Below, piece after piece: positions 22,455 through 33,486 of a stretch of 64,000 nt of DNA (its first letter is position 1; every line of letters starts with the position of its first letter). The DNA comes from Gordius sp. MW1 (lineage: Eukaryota > Nematomorpha > Gordioida > Gordea > Gordiidae), in NCBI GenBank assembly GCA_964036665.1, contig OZ038529.1:9904501-9968500 (forward strand). The letters are read 5' to 3'. A model generated the notes under the pieces. The model was not told the DNA's origin. It was given only the letters and a program-made list of their open reading frames with translations, and did not search any database. A program made the position numbers and the translations under genes.

Positions 22455-23082
22455 ATATCTAAATTAAGATGTGTTAAAAAATTTAAAATGCTTACCTGAT
22501 AGTTATCAACAATTTTTCTTCGGGTAAAATGGAATATGCATAGTTTGTTCTCTGTGATTTTATCTTGGTAGTTATTTTTTCTAATATATAATAAAATGTT
22601 TCCTAAAAACTATAGAAAACTAATTCATTATTATACCTTGCTCATCCTAAAATAATTGAGAATTTCACTGGAGAGTTCAATAATTTAGGAAAAGTAGTGT
22701 GATATTCACTCTCTTTCATCCTATTTACATTGATCTTATTTACATTTCTTATTTTCATAGCATAATATAAATATAAGTATTTTAACGTTAGGTGTGAAAC
22801 CATGTTATAAGCGAATCAAGCGAATTAAATCGCACGCATTATGAACAACGATCGCGTGCGAATTGCTTAAACAATTTCGCGAAACAAAATTCGCTTCGCT
22901 TTTTTTCGCTTCGCGTGTCATCACGAACGCGGGGTGAGTTGTATCTTATTTTGTTCGCTTTTTGCCGCGTACGAAAATAATCGTCTGCGATTTCACTATG
23001 AACGCCTTCTATTTAATTAATACATTTGTTATTTTCGCGCGAACTAATTCACAATTGGCGCGTCATCACGAACGCGGGGTAA

Positions 23083-23290
23083 CTAGGGTAAAAAAATTTT
23101 CAATGGATTCCTTTCCCCTTTATTGATAAATCAAATTTATTTAACTACTTACCGAATAATTTGCAAGTTATTGAGGTTTAAAAACGCCATAATCTCTGTT
23201 TTTAGCAACTTTGAAACTCTACCAGAATCGGCAAACAGTTTGCCAGTTGATTTTATTGTCCATTATTTGTTGATGAGTGTAATTATTCCT
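23083..23290 (+). repeat. dispersed repeat, member 1
   Basis: Starting 'ctagggtaaaaaaattttca', it matches 62165-61885 on the opposite strand over some 200 bases, including 'cctttcccctttattgataa' and 'ctctgtttttagcaactttg'. Weaker relatives lie at 42600-42850 and 62480-62715. Non-coding. The Harbinger composite lies directly against its left end. Confidence 0.7.
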
Positions 23291-23694
23291 TAATTTATTT
23301 CTCTTTTTCAAGCTAAATAATTAGTGAAGCTAGCCAGCAAAAATTAATCTGGTAAAATCAATCAACAAACGATTGGCAGCTTTTTTTTAGAAATTTTGTC
23401 ACAAAATTTGCGAACCGTCTGTCGGTGTCTTTTTTAAAAGTCTGTACATCAAACTCTTAAATATAAAGTGAGAATTAAAAATCCAAAAATGCAGTGTGTG
23501 TGGCTTTAAGTCAAATAACAAACTCTATAAAACTACATGTTTTACATGGAGTCTAAATGTGTTAGTTAAATATTAAGGACGTTATGGCTAAATAAATTTA
23601 GGGTTGTGATATTAGAAATATTCGACGCATGGCGCATCCTTCTAATAAATGATTTAATCGTTCCATGATGCAAATTTTTAATTGTTAAATCCAG

Positions 23695-23855
23695 CTATCG
23701 GCAAAGCCATTAATCTAGCAGCTTGCATAGCTAAATTTCCACAAGAAGCTCTCCTCTGGGACAAAGAATCAATGTTTCAACATACATTTGGTACACCCGA
23801 CTTGACGTTATTTTCTAACCCTCCCGTGCATGAGAGCAACCTTACAAGTAGATAA
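23695..23855 (+). CDS. enoyl-CoA hydratase/isomerase, C-terminal exon
   Basis: Behind an AG at 23693-23694, the phase (2 bases completing the split codon) fits exon 3 exactly. It reads AIGKAINLAACIAKFPQEAL then LWDKESMFQHTFG, the family's C-terminal helix with the FPQ signature, and ends at TAA 23853-23855. The last residues (TLFSNPPVHESNLTSR) are not family-like. Either the protein has a short divergent tail or a further splice from around 23849 (A|GTAGAT) leads on. This exon links the gene across the palindromic elements at 12484-15987 and 16353-23079, which therefore sit in an intron. Confidence 0.75.
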
Positions 23856-24985
23856 TATTATGGTTATCGATTATTTTATACATTTTTTTCTTCAACAAAT
23901 TAAGATCATGTTAGTTTAAAAGATAAGAATATTTAAAAGTAAAATTTTATAAAGAGTAAACTATAATTGACATTAAGATATTAAAATTTAGCCAGAGAGA
24001 AAGTATAGCAAGTCTTAGGCAATTTTTAACAATTTTTTGCTTTAATCTTAGACTAATCAATAAACTGGTACAGCTAATTATTAGTAACTTAGATGCCATC
24101 TTTCATTTTGTTTGTTTTTAAAAAATTTAAATTAAACTAACATCTTATAACTAAAGCTCTTGGCAAAAAAACTTATGGGTTGAAAATATGAAATACACTG
24201 TAAGTGTTAAAATTATGTAAAACATCTTCATATATGAGGATGATATGTTATTGCTGTTTAAGCTATAAATGTAATAGTATATTATTAGACGCTAATATAG
24301 TTTGACTACATATAAATAAATTTGGAATGCGTCATATAAAACTTCAAAAGTTCAATCATACTAATCAATAAATCAATTGTCAATAAATTTTCCTTAAAAA
24401 TAACATCCTTATTCCATATTTCTCTTCGCCCAAAATGGCGGACTAAGTTACTCAGTAAATCTTTTACGCAATTTTACTCTATTGTATTAGTCCATAAATG
24501 GAATATGAGATTCTAAAAAACTGAACTAAAAAAATTATAAAGTTATATATTCTAAGTAGCTTCACAAACTGTTTAATATAGTGTGAGCATAATTTTTAAA
24601 TTAATTTAAAACATCTTTCATTCAATTTGATAATATAAATATATATATAATACATGGTATAGAAGCACAAAATCACTTAGCTGCCGGCAAAGGACCTAGT
24701 TTTAATATTGATAGTTTATGACAAATGTGTGTAGTTATGAAAAATGTTTGATTGTTGTAATTTTAAATAAAGTTTATTGTCATTAATAGGTATTGATTTC
24801 CTGGACCTATGAGGTATAACTATAAATTGGATGTTAATTTTATATTTGCCTTTTATATTAAAGGTGGGGGGGGGGGCTAGTTTTAGATCGATATCACTTG
24901 TATCCTTGTAATTATTTTTAAAAGCAATTTTATTTTAAAAAATGAAATTTGAACTATATTTTGTCAATATGGAAATCTTGAAAAA
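23856..24985. other. AT-rich DNA downstream of the hydratase gene
   Basis: Only a short poly(G) tract near 24865 stands out. No gene, RNA or repeat ends were recognised. The 3' untranslated region of the hydratase gene may lie at the start. Confidence 0.45.
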
Positions 24986-25603
24986 TATGTTTGTTTGGAA
25001 ATATAATATTTAGTGAGAGGAGAAACGTTGTTGGGGCGGGTAATAGCCTTGACAATATCTTGTTTTTGTCCATTAAATTTTTTGGTCATGCATTTTAAAC
25101 AAATTTATGTTAAAAGGCATATCTATTTTATAACGTCAAATTGTAGCTTCTTATTTACATTATAATGTGACGGGGTTAGTGTTGGCCCTTCCGTTTTGTT
25201 CCATTCACTTATTTTGCCATAAAGAAATATTGCAAAAGAATCAATAAACTTATCGTAATTTTAAAATATAAAAAAGAGTATGCAATTAGTAAATTAGAAA
25301 GAGATATGTAGTAATTAATGGCTAAGCTTCTGTTTAATATAAAATTGTCTTGAAGAAACATAAGATATTTTAACTATAAATTTTATTAAATTTTAAGATC
25401 TATGGCAGTTGATTGGCTGGTTTATTGAAATTCATTACCACGAATACAGGATACTAATGATTATACACCGAATGTTTATTGAACAAATGATAAATAACGA
25501 ATGTCCGTGTTATTATTTAACCCACGAGAGTATATGTGAAAATTATGAACGCGAGAGCATTCGTAGGGTATATTTTGCTCCATTTATGTCGATACTGGGT
25601 TAC
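24986..25603 (+). repeat. ~0.6-kb direct repeat, left copy
   Basis: From 'tatgtttgttt' to 'cgatactgggttac', it matches 28596-29202 base for base with scattered differences. It includes CCACGAGAGTATATGTG and GCGAGAGCATTCG blocks resembling the subterminal part of the MITE at 9628-10233, so it is probably transposon-derived. A short ORF with EIHYHEYRILMIIHRM is shared by both copies, but no family is recognised. The pair brackets the virus-derived inverted repeat. Confidence 0.8.
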
Positions 25604-25604
25604 T

Positions 25605-26848
25605 TTTGTTTTTGGCTTCAAAACAATAATTTTGGTTCTATAGTATCTGAGATACGCCTTTAAGCTCTAAAAATTATATGGCACAAAGAAATAAGCCACA
25701 CTTTAGAGTACGGAATGATGTAGGCGACGGAAAGCACGCTCTGGCAGAGCCATTTGCTACGTCAGCCGAAGGTGGGAGTGTGTCCACCCCGAGATGGCCC
25801 CGTTCAAGAAATATGCCCATCTCCGCTGATGAGACGACACGATATCCCACGAGACGCCCACCACCTCGAAAATCTTTCAAGAATAAGGTAGAAAATTTAG
25901 AACCACAGAACTTGTCAACCACAAGTTCTAATTTTAAGAACGACCCCCTAGATAATACACTCTCTTGTGTATTAGGACTTTCTAGCTTAGCGTTGCGACG
26001 CCAAGTCCTTTCATTTAAACCAGACTTTTCTGGATATTTCGACTTAGTCGAAGAAGTTTACGTCCACCTCTGTGCGGCTGATCATTACCTAGCAAGGACC
26101 ATCACCCCGTCCATGTGGTCATACTACGCAACAATTGCACTTTGGGTTAAAATACTCAAAGTTAGAGAAATGCAGGGTATTGATGAACAAAATCAATACA
26201 TAGCTGTACAATCAGCGGTCCCTCAGGAATTTTATCTTCCTGGACCAAGTTCACGTACCTGTCCGAATTCGGTGATATAAGTGATCCGAATGACCGGTAC
26301 TATGAACTCTTCAGTTCACATGCGAATATCTTGGAAGACCAGCCAACTCCAAACGCTCGCATCAAAGGCACGTTTGGACAGATGAACGTTGATACCTCTT
26401 ACGTTTATTGTACATTCTCATCTCCATCGATTGCTATATATCGGATGGCATATGAATTCATAGCTGGAAGACCAAATGTTGCTACAAATGGCATCTAGCA
26501 AATGTCCGGTATCCTTCAGCCAGCTTCAGTCCCAATACGACCAACAGCTAATTTGCTAGGCTGGAGAAAAGTGTTTCGTCAACACTTTTATGCAATACGT
26601 ACATATTAAGCCACTGACTTCTTAGTAACAGAAGACGACAACGTTACTCCAACCCTTGATCTTACAGGTCTGGTTGCTGTAGCCAACATACCTATTTTAA
26701 GGAAACTTTTGTCCACTATTTCGGGAAGAGTGGGTGAAACTAAATCCTTAAGATTATACACTTCCATTCCAGATAACAAATTCGGAAGTGTTAGCCAAAC
26801 TGGATTCGTTCAATTCATTTCACAAGATGAAGAATCTCAGTTCCAAGG
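25605..26848 (+). mobile_element. fossil virus-like capsid gene, sense copy
   Basis: The segment encodes a protein starting MAQRNKPHFRVRNDVGDGK, with a proline/arginine-rich N-terminal arm and an alpha-helical body (DLVEEVYVHLCAADHYLART; YYATIALWVKILK). No host domain fits. The layout, length class and motif style recall capsid proteins of dsRNA viruses of the Partitiviridae, but that assignment is by impression only. The copy is broken (several breaks) and meets the opposite copy at about 26848. Protein identity to the inverted copy is roughly 85-90% by eye. Confidence 0.55.
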
Positions 26849-28460
26849 TTACAAGGTAAAAAGGGGAAAAATGGATAGAAAGTTGTGGAGGGCTAAATGG
26901 TGAGAGGGGAGAAACGAACGTATAAGCCCTCCGGCAATTACGTGGCTTTTATATCGAAATGTCACGTGATGGGGTTTTGTTATGTTCTTCTTCTATCGAT
27001 GTTCCTGAAAATTCGCCGTTCCAAAAATTTAAGTCGAGTTCTTTGCTATGGGTGTCTTCGGTTAAGTATTCCATTAGTTGCTCGGTGTTTTCGGTTTGGT
27101 TGTTCAAAAACAATAAACGCTCCCGGCGAAACAATTGCGTAACCGAGGGAATCAGGAGGCAGATTTGCTGCCTTCGGATTTATGACATCTCCTTTTCTGA
27201 CAATCTCTTATCTGGGACCTGGATTTCTTCGTCTGGTGTAATAAATTGGACGAATCCAGATTGGCTTACACTTCCGAATTTGTAATCGGGTATGGAAGTG
27301 TATAATTTTAAGAATTTGGTTTCACCCACTCTTTTCTAAATAGTGGATAACAGCTTCCTTAATTAAAATAGGTATGTTAGCCACGACAACTACACCTGTA
27401 AGGTCAAGGGTTGGTGGTCCGTTAATGTTTTTTGTAGCTAAGAAGCCTACAGCTTCGTAGGTGCGTATTGCATCTAAGTGTTGCGGAAACACTCTTCTCC
27501 AGCCTAATAAATTAGCTGTTAGTCGAGTTTGAATCGACGCTGGCTGAAGGATACTGGGCATTTGCCAAATGTTATTTGGAGCAACGTCTTGTCTTCCAGC
27601 TAAAATTTCATATGCTATACGGTAAATCAAGACCGCTGGAGCTGGAAATGTACAATAAACGTAAGAGGTGTTAACATTCATTTGTCCGAATGTTCCTCTG
27701 ATGCGAGCGTTGGAAGTGGCTGAGTTTCTAAGGTATTCACATGTGAAGTGAAGGTTTCATAATACCTACCATTCGCACAAAGATCACCGATTCCGGATAG
27801 GTATGTGAAAAGTGGTCCTGGAAGATAAAATTCCTGGGGGATCGCTGATTGCAAGGCTACGTATTGGTTGTGGTCGTCAATACCCTGTAGCTCTCGAATT
27901 TTGAGTATTCTAACCCAAAGTGCAATTGTTAAATAATATGCCCACATGGACAGGGTGATGGTCCTTGCTAGGTACCGATCAGCCGCACAGAGGTGAACAT
28001 AGACTTCTTCGACAAGGTCGAAGTATCCAGAGAAATCTGGTGTAAAGGAAAGGACTTGGCGTCGCAATGCTAAACCAGAAAGTCCTAATACACAAGAGAG
28101 TGTATTATCTAGGGGGTCGTTTCTAAAATTTGAACTCGTCGATGACAAGTTATGTGGTTCTAAATTTTCTGCCTTATTCTTAAATGATTTGCGAGGTGGT
28201 GGGCGTTTCGTGGGGTATCGGGTCGTCTCATCAGCCGAGATGGGCATATTTCTTAGACGGGGCATCTCGGGGTGGACACTACTTTCGGCTGACCTAGCAA
28301 AAGGCTCAGCCAGAGCATGCTTTCCGTCGCCTACATCATTCCGTACTCTAAAGTTTGGCCTATTTCTTTGTGCCATGTAATTTTTAGAGTATAAAAGGCG
28401 TATCACAGATACTAAAGAAGCAAATAATTTTGTTTTGAAGCGAAAATGGGGACAAAAAAT
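26849..28460 (-). mobile_element. fossil virus-like capsid gene, inverted copy
   Basis: On the minus strand this copy starts MAQRNRPNFRVRNDVGDGK near 28378 and runs to about 26949, with a flanking non-coding tail to 26849. The coding length (about 470 codons) fits a partitivirus-type capsid. It includes a SYVYCTFPAPAVLIYRIAYE segment and PASIQTRLTANLLGW. It too is broken, with a few breaks. It lies tail to tail with the sense copy, so the two form a long imperfect inverted repeat with arms of about 1.2 kb and a spacer of roughly 0.45 kb. Age: older than the LTR element nearby, but still easily aligned. Confidence 0.55.
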
Positions 28461-28463
28461 TTA

Positions 28464-28595
28464 CGGAGGTTAAAAGGTGAAAAGGGGGAAAATGGATAGA
28501 AAGTTGTGGAGAGCTAAATGGTTAAAGGGGAGAAACGAACGAATAAGTACTCCGGCAATTACGTGGCTTTTATATCGAAATGTCACGTGATGGGG
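28464..28595 (-). repeat. repeated end piece of the virus-like element
   Basis: These ~130 bases repeat 26845-26975 in direct orientation (shared 'cggcaattacgtggctttta' and 'tgtcacgtgatggggt'). They are the 3' terminal region of the capsid-like element, placed directly before the start of the next unit on the minus strand, as in a head-to-tail joint. Confidence 0.75.
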
Positions 28596-29202
28596 TATGT
28601 TTGTTTGAAAATATAATATTTGTGAGAGGAGAAACGTTGTTGGGGCGGGTAATAGCCTTGACAATATCTTGTTTTTGTCCATTAAATTTTTTGGTCATAC
28701 ATTTTAAACAAATTTACGTTATAAGGCATATCTATTTTATAACGTCAAATTGTAGCTTCTTATTTACATTATAATGTGACGGGGTTAGTGTTAGCCCTTC
28801 CGTTCTGTTCCATTCATTTATTTTGCCCTAAATAAATATTGCAAAAGAATCAATAAACTTATCGTAATTTTAAAATATAAAAATGAGTATACAATTAGCT
28901 CCTAAATTAGAAAGAGATATGTAGTAATTAATGGCTAAGCTTCTGTTTAATATATAATTGTCTTCGAGAAACATAAGATATTTTAACTATAAACTTTATT
29001 AAATTTTAAGATCTATGGCAGTTGATGAAATTCATTACCACGAATACAGGATACTAATGATTATACACCGAATGTATATCGAACAAATGATAAATAACGA
29101 ATGCCCGTATTATTATTTAACCCACGAGAGTATATGTGAAAATTACGAACGCGAAAGCATCGTAGGGTATATTTTGCCCCATTTATGTCGATACTCGGTT
29201 AC
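28596..29202 (+). repeat. ~0.6-kb direct repeat, right copy
   Basis: Second copy of 24986-25603 with a few small indels (for example, a shortened segment before GAAATTCATTACCACG). It begins exactly where the virus-derived end piece stops. Confidence 0.8.
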
Positions 29203-29810
29203 TATCTTGAAGGGATAATACGATGCCATTATAAGGTCATAGTCGTTTAACTTGATAGAGGCGATTTGTATTCATTTTTTTTGGCGAAGAATTAATATGA
29301 GTTTAAAAAAATTGAATTATTACCTGTTAGTCATGGAGATTATAGATTGGCATAAAGATTGCCTTTGAAAGTTTTTCGTCTACTTTTAATTTGTTGGTTT
29401 AACTTAAATAGACGACTAATCAAAACAAATTACTTTGTCTCTTACGTCAGAACAAACAGACGTTTAAGTTAAATTACTTATTTTGTAACCTAAATTACTA
29501 AAAATAATTACATCGCTTTGATCAAACGATTAACTTAATGCAACATAACATATAAATTATATTTAAGAAAAATTGTAATTCATAAATAATCTTCAAAGTG
29601 TAAATTTTTATTTAGTTTTGCCCATGTAAATGTTTAAATTTAATAGTTCAGGCCTTAAGTATTAGTTAAAATTCATACACAGATAAAATTTTATTCCGAT
29701 TCACTAGTGTCTGTGTAGTCCCTAGTGTCTCGTTCTTGCGAATTATTTTCGACGATTAGCGAATTATGATTAGTATTTAAATTTTAGGAAATATAATTAA
29801 CAAGGTTGCA
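29203..29810. other. AT-rich DNA, nothing recognised
   Basis: No ORF with family resemblance and no repeat ends were seen. Confidence 0.45.
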
Positions 29811-30632
29811 CAGAGGTCAGATTTGTTAGGAATTTTCTGCCCGAACCCGGCCCGGTTCAATTCTCTAACCTCATTGCCCGCCCGAGCCCGCCCGAACCCT
29901 TCTAATGTCCGCTTGAGCCCGCCCGAGCCCGCCCGAAACATTAATGCTGCCCGAAATGCCCGGCCCGAATTATTAAATTTGCCTGTTAGGCCCGAAATTT
30001 TGCGACCTAAAATTCTTTTAATATTTAAAAGTCGAATGATTTTTTCAAATGAAACTTTTGTACTTTAATTTTAATCCTAATTGGTCAAAAAAACGTAGTA
30101 TTTGGTCTTTCTAAAATATTTGAGCTTAGCGATGAGTGATAAGGGAATAATAAAGGCGAATTTGGAGAAGCCTTGTTAAATCATTTGTTAAAAAATTAAA
30201 TGATATTAGAATGAAATTTAACACTTTCAGGCGTTGTATCAATTTGGGCGTGACGATTTTGTACTAGTATAGACGGCACATGCGAATTACGAACAATGAA
30301 AGGGCTGCATAAATATAAATATTTTAATCCTTTCCATAACCTAGCTAGGGACTTGATGGAAATAAAGGGGTTCTGGCAAAAATTGTAAAAATAACTTGGG
30401 GACGGATGGCGATTTTTTACCATTTTCATATGCAATTAAATGAAAAGTAACAAAAAAATACATTATCTAAAAACTCATTAACCGAATTGCCCGAATCCTA
30501 TCTTCTTCGTGCCCGCCCGAGCCCGCCCGAAAATAAAAATTTAGGACAGTTGCCCGACCCGGCCCACGGGCCGGGCCTGTTCGGGCAGCGGGCCGGGCCT
30601 GTTCGGGCAGCGGGCCGGGCAATCTGATCTCT
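29811..30632. mobile_element. GC-ended hAT-type MITE
   Basis: The ends are CAGAGGTCAGATT and, on the other strand, AGAGATCAGATTGCCCGG. Both continue into CCCGAACCCGGCCCG / CCCGGCCCGCTGCCCGAAC subterminal blocks, and GGTTGCA flanks both sides. The middle is AT-rich and non-coding. A related element lies at 54213-54632. Right of it the MULE-derived inverted arm begins at once. Confidence 0.7.
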
Positions 30633-30988
30633 GGTTGCAATAACGCGAATCATAGTCATAGGATAAAAGGTTCGCGATATTGTCGACAAAATTAAAAACA
30701 TCAAATCACGCGAAGTAGCATATAACGCGAGTAAAGTTTGTATTTGAAAATTTTTGATGCGCACGCGTTTATTAATAAAATATAAATTTTTGCCTTGATC
30801 AATCTGTTTTAGGTTGATCTCGATTTTGCTATTATTTTCAATAAAAAAGCGATACATGTATATACGTCGGGATGGGATTGTCCAATAAGGGACTTAAGCG
30901 ATTTGTTGTAGCCCTATATGATTGTTGGTTCTAGGACCAACAGCCTCGTATCTCTGCAACAATTTGTATGGAAATATGGCAGTAGGGC

Positions 30989-31200
30989 CTAACCAAGTTT
31001 TATAAACATAGCGCGTAGTTTAGCATGTTTGGAGACAAAAGGATCTTTCCAACAAGCTCCATAAACTAGGCCAATATCTTCCAAGCGCAAAAAAACGTAC
31101 CCCGGCACTCGTCGGATTAATTTTCGTATCAGCGGATCTCTTATAAACTCTCTTCGAAAATCAAGCTTGTCGACCCGCCTCAGCATGGCCTTTGAGAAAT
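30989..31200 (-). pseudogene. MULE transposase C-terminal remnant, left arm
   Basis: Reads LRRVDKLDFRREFIRDPLIR, then EDIGLVYGACWKDPFVSKH. It is followed, past a stop, by a segment with a hydrophobic HPDVYTCIAFLLK end in another frame. The same order appears at 35671-36070. The family call rests on the DFE-containing pieces at 33605-33874. Confidence 0.55.
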
Positions 31201-31318
31201 GAAAGAGGCATCCTTAAAAAGGAAATTCAAAGGTTAAAAGTATTAGGTTGAGGAATAAGTTCGTAGAGTTTTTATCAAAGTCTTTTATTTAACGATTATT
31301 TATTGTTATAACAATAAC

Positions 31319-32351
31319 TTATTCAATAGTATATTCGCTGTTGCTGTTTACGACCTCCTCCCACTTTTTGACCAATTTTTCGATGCCATTACGCCAAAAA
31401 TCGACCGGTCTGGTATCGAAGAAGTTGTTGAGCCAGTTTTTTAGGCCCTCTACATTGTCCAAGGTAACGCCCCTCATATGGTTCGGGAGAGAGCGAAAAG
31501 ATGGTAATCCGTCGGTGCAAGGTCCTGAGAATATGGTGGATGCTGAAGGACCTCCCATTCGAGCTCTTGGAGTGCGGCTTTTACGATTTGAGCAACATGG
31601 GGCCTTGCGTTGTCGTGAAGGAGTGTGGTTTGGCCTTGTCGATGGGGCCTTTTGAGTTGAATAGCCTCATTTACGCGGTGTAGCTGGGATATATAGAGCT
31701 CCTTGTTGACCGTGGCATTCCTTTCCAGAATTTCCCAATGCAGAATGCCCTCCCAGTCCCACCAAATGCAGATCATGGTCTTTTTTGGATGGAGGTCAGG
31801 CTTGACCCTCGGCTTTGGAGTCGCTCCAGGAGCCACCCACTCCTTTCTTTGCTTCAAATTACGTACAAACACCATTTCTCATCTCCCGTGACGATTCGGT
31901 ACAAAAAGCGCTGTTTATGCCAGCGGGTTGCTCGATGACGGGCGAGATGTTGAGAAGCAATTTGAAGGCGATTTTCTTTGTGGCTTTCGTTAAGCTCGTG
32001 AGGGATCCAGATCCCAATTTTTCGGCAAATCCCTTCGAATGAAGATGATTTAGGATGGTTTTCTGTTCGAACTTCATTATTTCCGCCAAATTACGACTTG
32101 TTTGGCGACCGTCCTCCTTCAAAAGTGCTCTGAGACACTCTTCGTCGAATTCCGAGGGTCTTCCGCTACGGGGGTTGTCAGCGATGTCAAAATCGCCATT
32201 TTTGAACTTTGCGAACCATTTTTGTGCTGTAGACTCAACTATGACACCTTCTCCGTATACTTTACAAATGTCTCGGGCTGTTTCAGCAGCGTTTTGACCA
32301 CGATGAAAAGCGAAGAATAGCAGGTGTCGAAAATGTTTATTTTTACCGTTA
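31319..32351 (-). pseudogene. mariner transposase, D,D34D type, frame-broken
   Basis: Domains in order: an N-terminal helix-turn-helix pair (KNKHFRHLLFFAFHRGQNAA; STAQKWFAKFKNGDFDIAD; NPRSGRPSEFDEE). Then the catalytic core: CIWWDWEGILHWEIL with the first metal-binding region, LLHDNARPH with the second Asp, and YSQDLAPTDYHLF with the third. The C-terminal end is FDTRPVDFWRNGIEKLVKKW. The frame changes near 31865 and near 31480, so it is not functional as read. It lies inside the left arm of the MULE inverted repeat. Confidence 0.9.
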
Positions 32352-32355
32352 GGAT

Positions 32356-33486
32356 TAGAGAACTGCAAAGTCACTTTTTTTCAACCCGAACCCGACCTGG
32401 CCCGAAATCATTTTCAAATTTTCTACCCGGACCCGACCCGACCCGAAATCATTTACAGATTTTCTACCCGGACCCGACCCGACCCGAAATCATTTTCAAA
32501 TTTTCTACCCGAACCCGACCCGACCCGAACATTTTAAAAACTTCAACCCGAACCCGACCCGAAAATTTTTTAAATCAAATTACTTTCGAGCGCGAAAATT
32601 GCTGTGTGTAAAATTACATCGACAAATAAACGCCATGATGATTCGTATTCTTTAAAGGGGATGGTGAAAAAAACTCATATTTATTTTTCTATATTTAGTT
32701 TCCTAATATCAAGTAAACTGCTCATATGTTATAGACTTGAGACAACTATTTAACATCCATTTATTGTTATTATGAAACCATTATTATATAGCTGATTATG
32801 ATGAATATAGTAAATATGATGAAATTTAAGTGATTGTTTAAATGTTTTAAGTTTGAAGTGCAATTTAAGATAAATTTATTTGATAGAAAACTTAAAAATA
32901 ATTATGAGTTGTTATAAACAAAAATATAATATAATTATAAATTTGCAAATGAAACATATATAAAATTATAACTTATTTTTAAGTTGGCTTTTGAATATGT
33001 ATTAAATGTAATTTAAATTAACGATGAGGATTAGCTAAAACTTCACGGTTAACCCTAAAAAAATTTAAAATATAACTTTATTGAAAGAATTTACCTTTTA
33101 ATAGTCAAATTAAAAACAGGAGTATAATTTATGTAGTTTGATTTAGTGATGAGAATTAGCTAGCACTTCAGAGTTAGAAGTTTTAAAATTTAAAAAAAGA
33201 GGAAGAGAATTAAATGAAAGAATGATCCAAATTAGTTGTACATTTCGATATTTAAAAACACACTTGGCTTAACAATTAACATTAATTAAAAAAAATAGGT
33301 CTCGCGTGTTTTTTACAATGTATGCACCTTGGACCCGACTCTATAAATTTGACCCGACCCGACGCGAAAGCATTTTTAAATTTTCTACCCGGACTCGACC
33401 CGAAATCATTTTCAAATTTTCTACCCGGACCCGACCCGAAATCATTTTCAAATTTTCTACTCTCGGGTCACCCGTGCAGTTCTCTA
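32356..33486. mobile_element. 1.1-kb hAT MITE inserted in the mariner
   Basis: The ends TAGAGAACTGCA and TGCAGTTCTCTA are perfect inverted repeats flanked by GTTAGGAT on both sides (32348-32355 and 33487-33494). Both subterminal regions carry tandem CCCGACCCGAAATCATTTTC words. The middle is AT-rich. The short ORFs over the tandem words are artefacts. A diverged relative lies at 56133-57062. Confidence 0.85.

Larger units (their letters stand above)
16353..23079. mobile_element. PIF/Harbinger composite, A-X-A(inverted)-X
   Basis: The outer ends CCCCGCGTTCGTGATGAC and GTCATCACGAACGCGGGG are perfect inverted repeats flanked by TAA on both sides, the 3-base duplication typical of PIF/Harbinger. 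Segment A (16353-18496) holds a transposase remnant on plus and a MADF-type ORF on minus. Segment X (18496-18640) supplies the right terminus. A then recurs inverted at 18641-22935, interrupted by an LTR element at 19998-22135. X recurs in the original orientation at 22936-23080. A+X alone (16353-18640) equals one complete element of about 2.3 kb. The A copies are almost identical and share the same transposase frame breaks. Confidence 0.85.
11578..23694 (+). other. 12.1-kb intron of the enoyl-CoA hydratase gene
   Basis: GT at 11578-11579 and AG at 23693-23694 bound the interval, and reading phase agrees on both sides. 11600-12390 is AT-rich with nothing recognised. The tRNA-Asp gene follows, then the 3.5-kb minisatellite palindrome, 365 bases of plain sequence (15988-16352), the Harbinger composite, a dispersed repeat (23083-23290) and plain AT-rich DNA to the acceptor. 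Confidence 0.7.

Noticed and set aside
28189-28380. Plus-strand ORF opposite the start of the inverted virus-like copy
   Set aside because: Antisense shadow of the capsid-like reading frame.
29823-30857. Arg/Pro-rich ORFs (81 and 119 codons)
   Set aside because: They arise from CCCGAACCCGGCC-type subterminal repeats of a MITE.
31341-32320. Plus-strand ORFs over the mariner
   Set aside because: Antisense to a clear mariner transposase.
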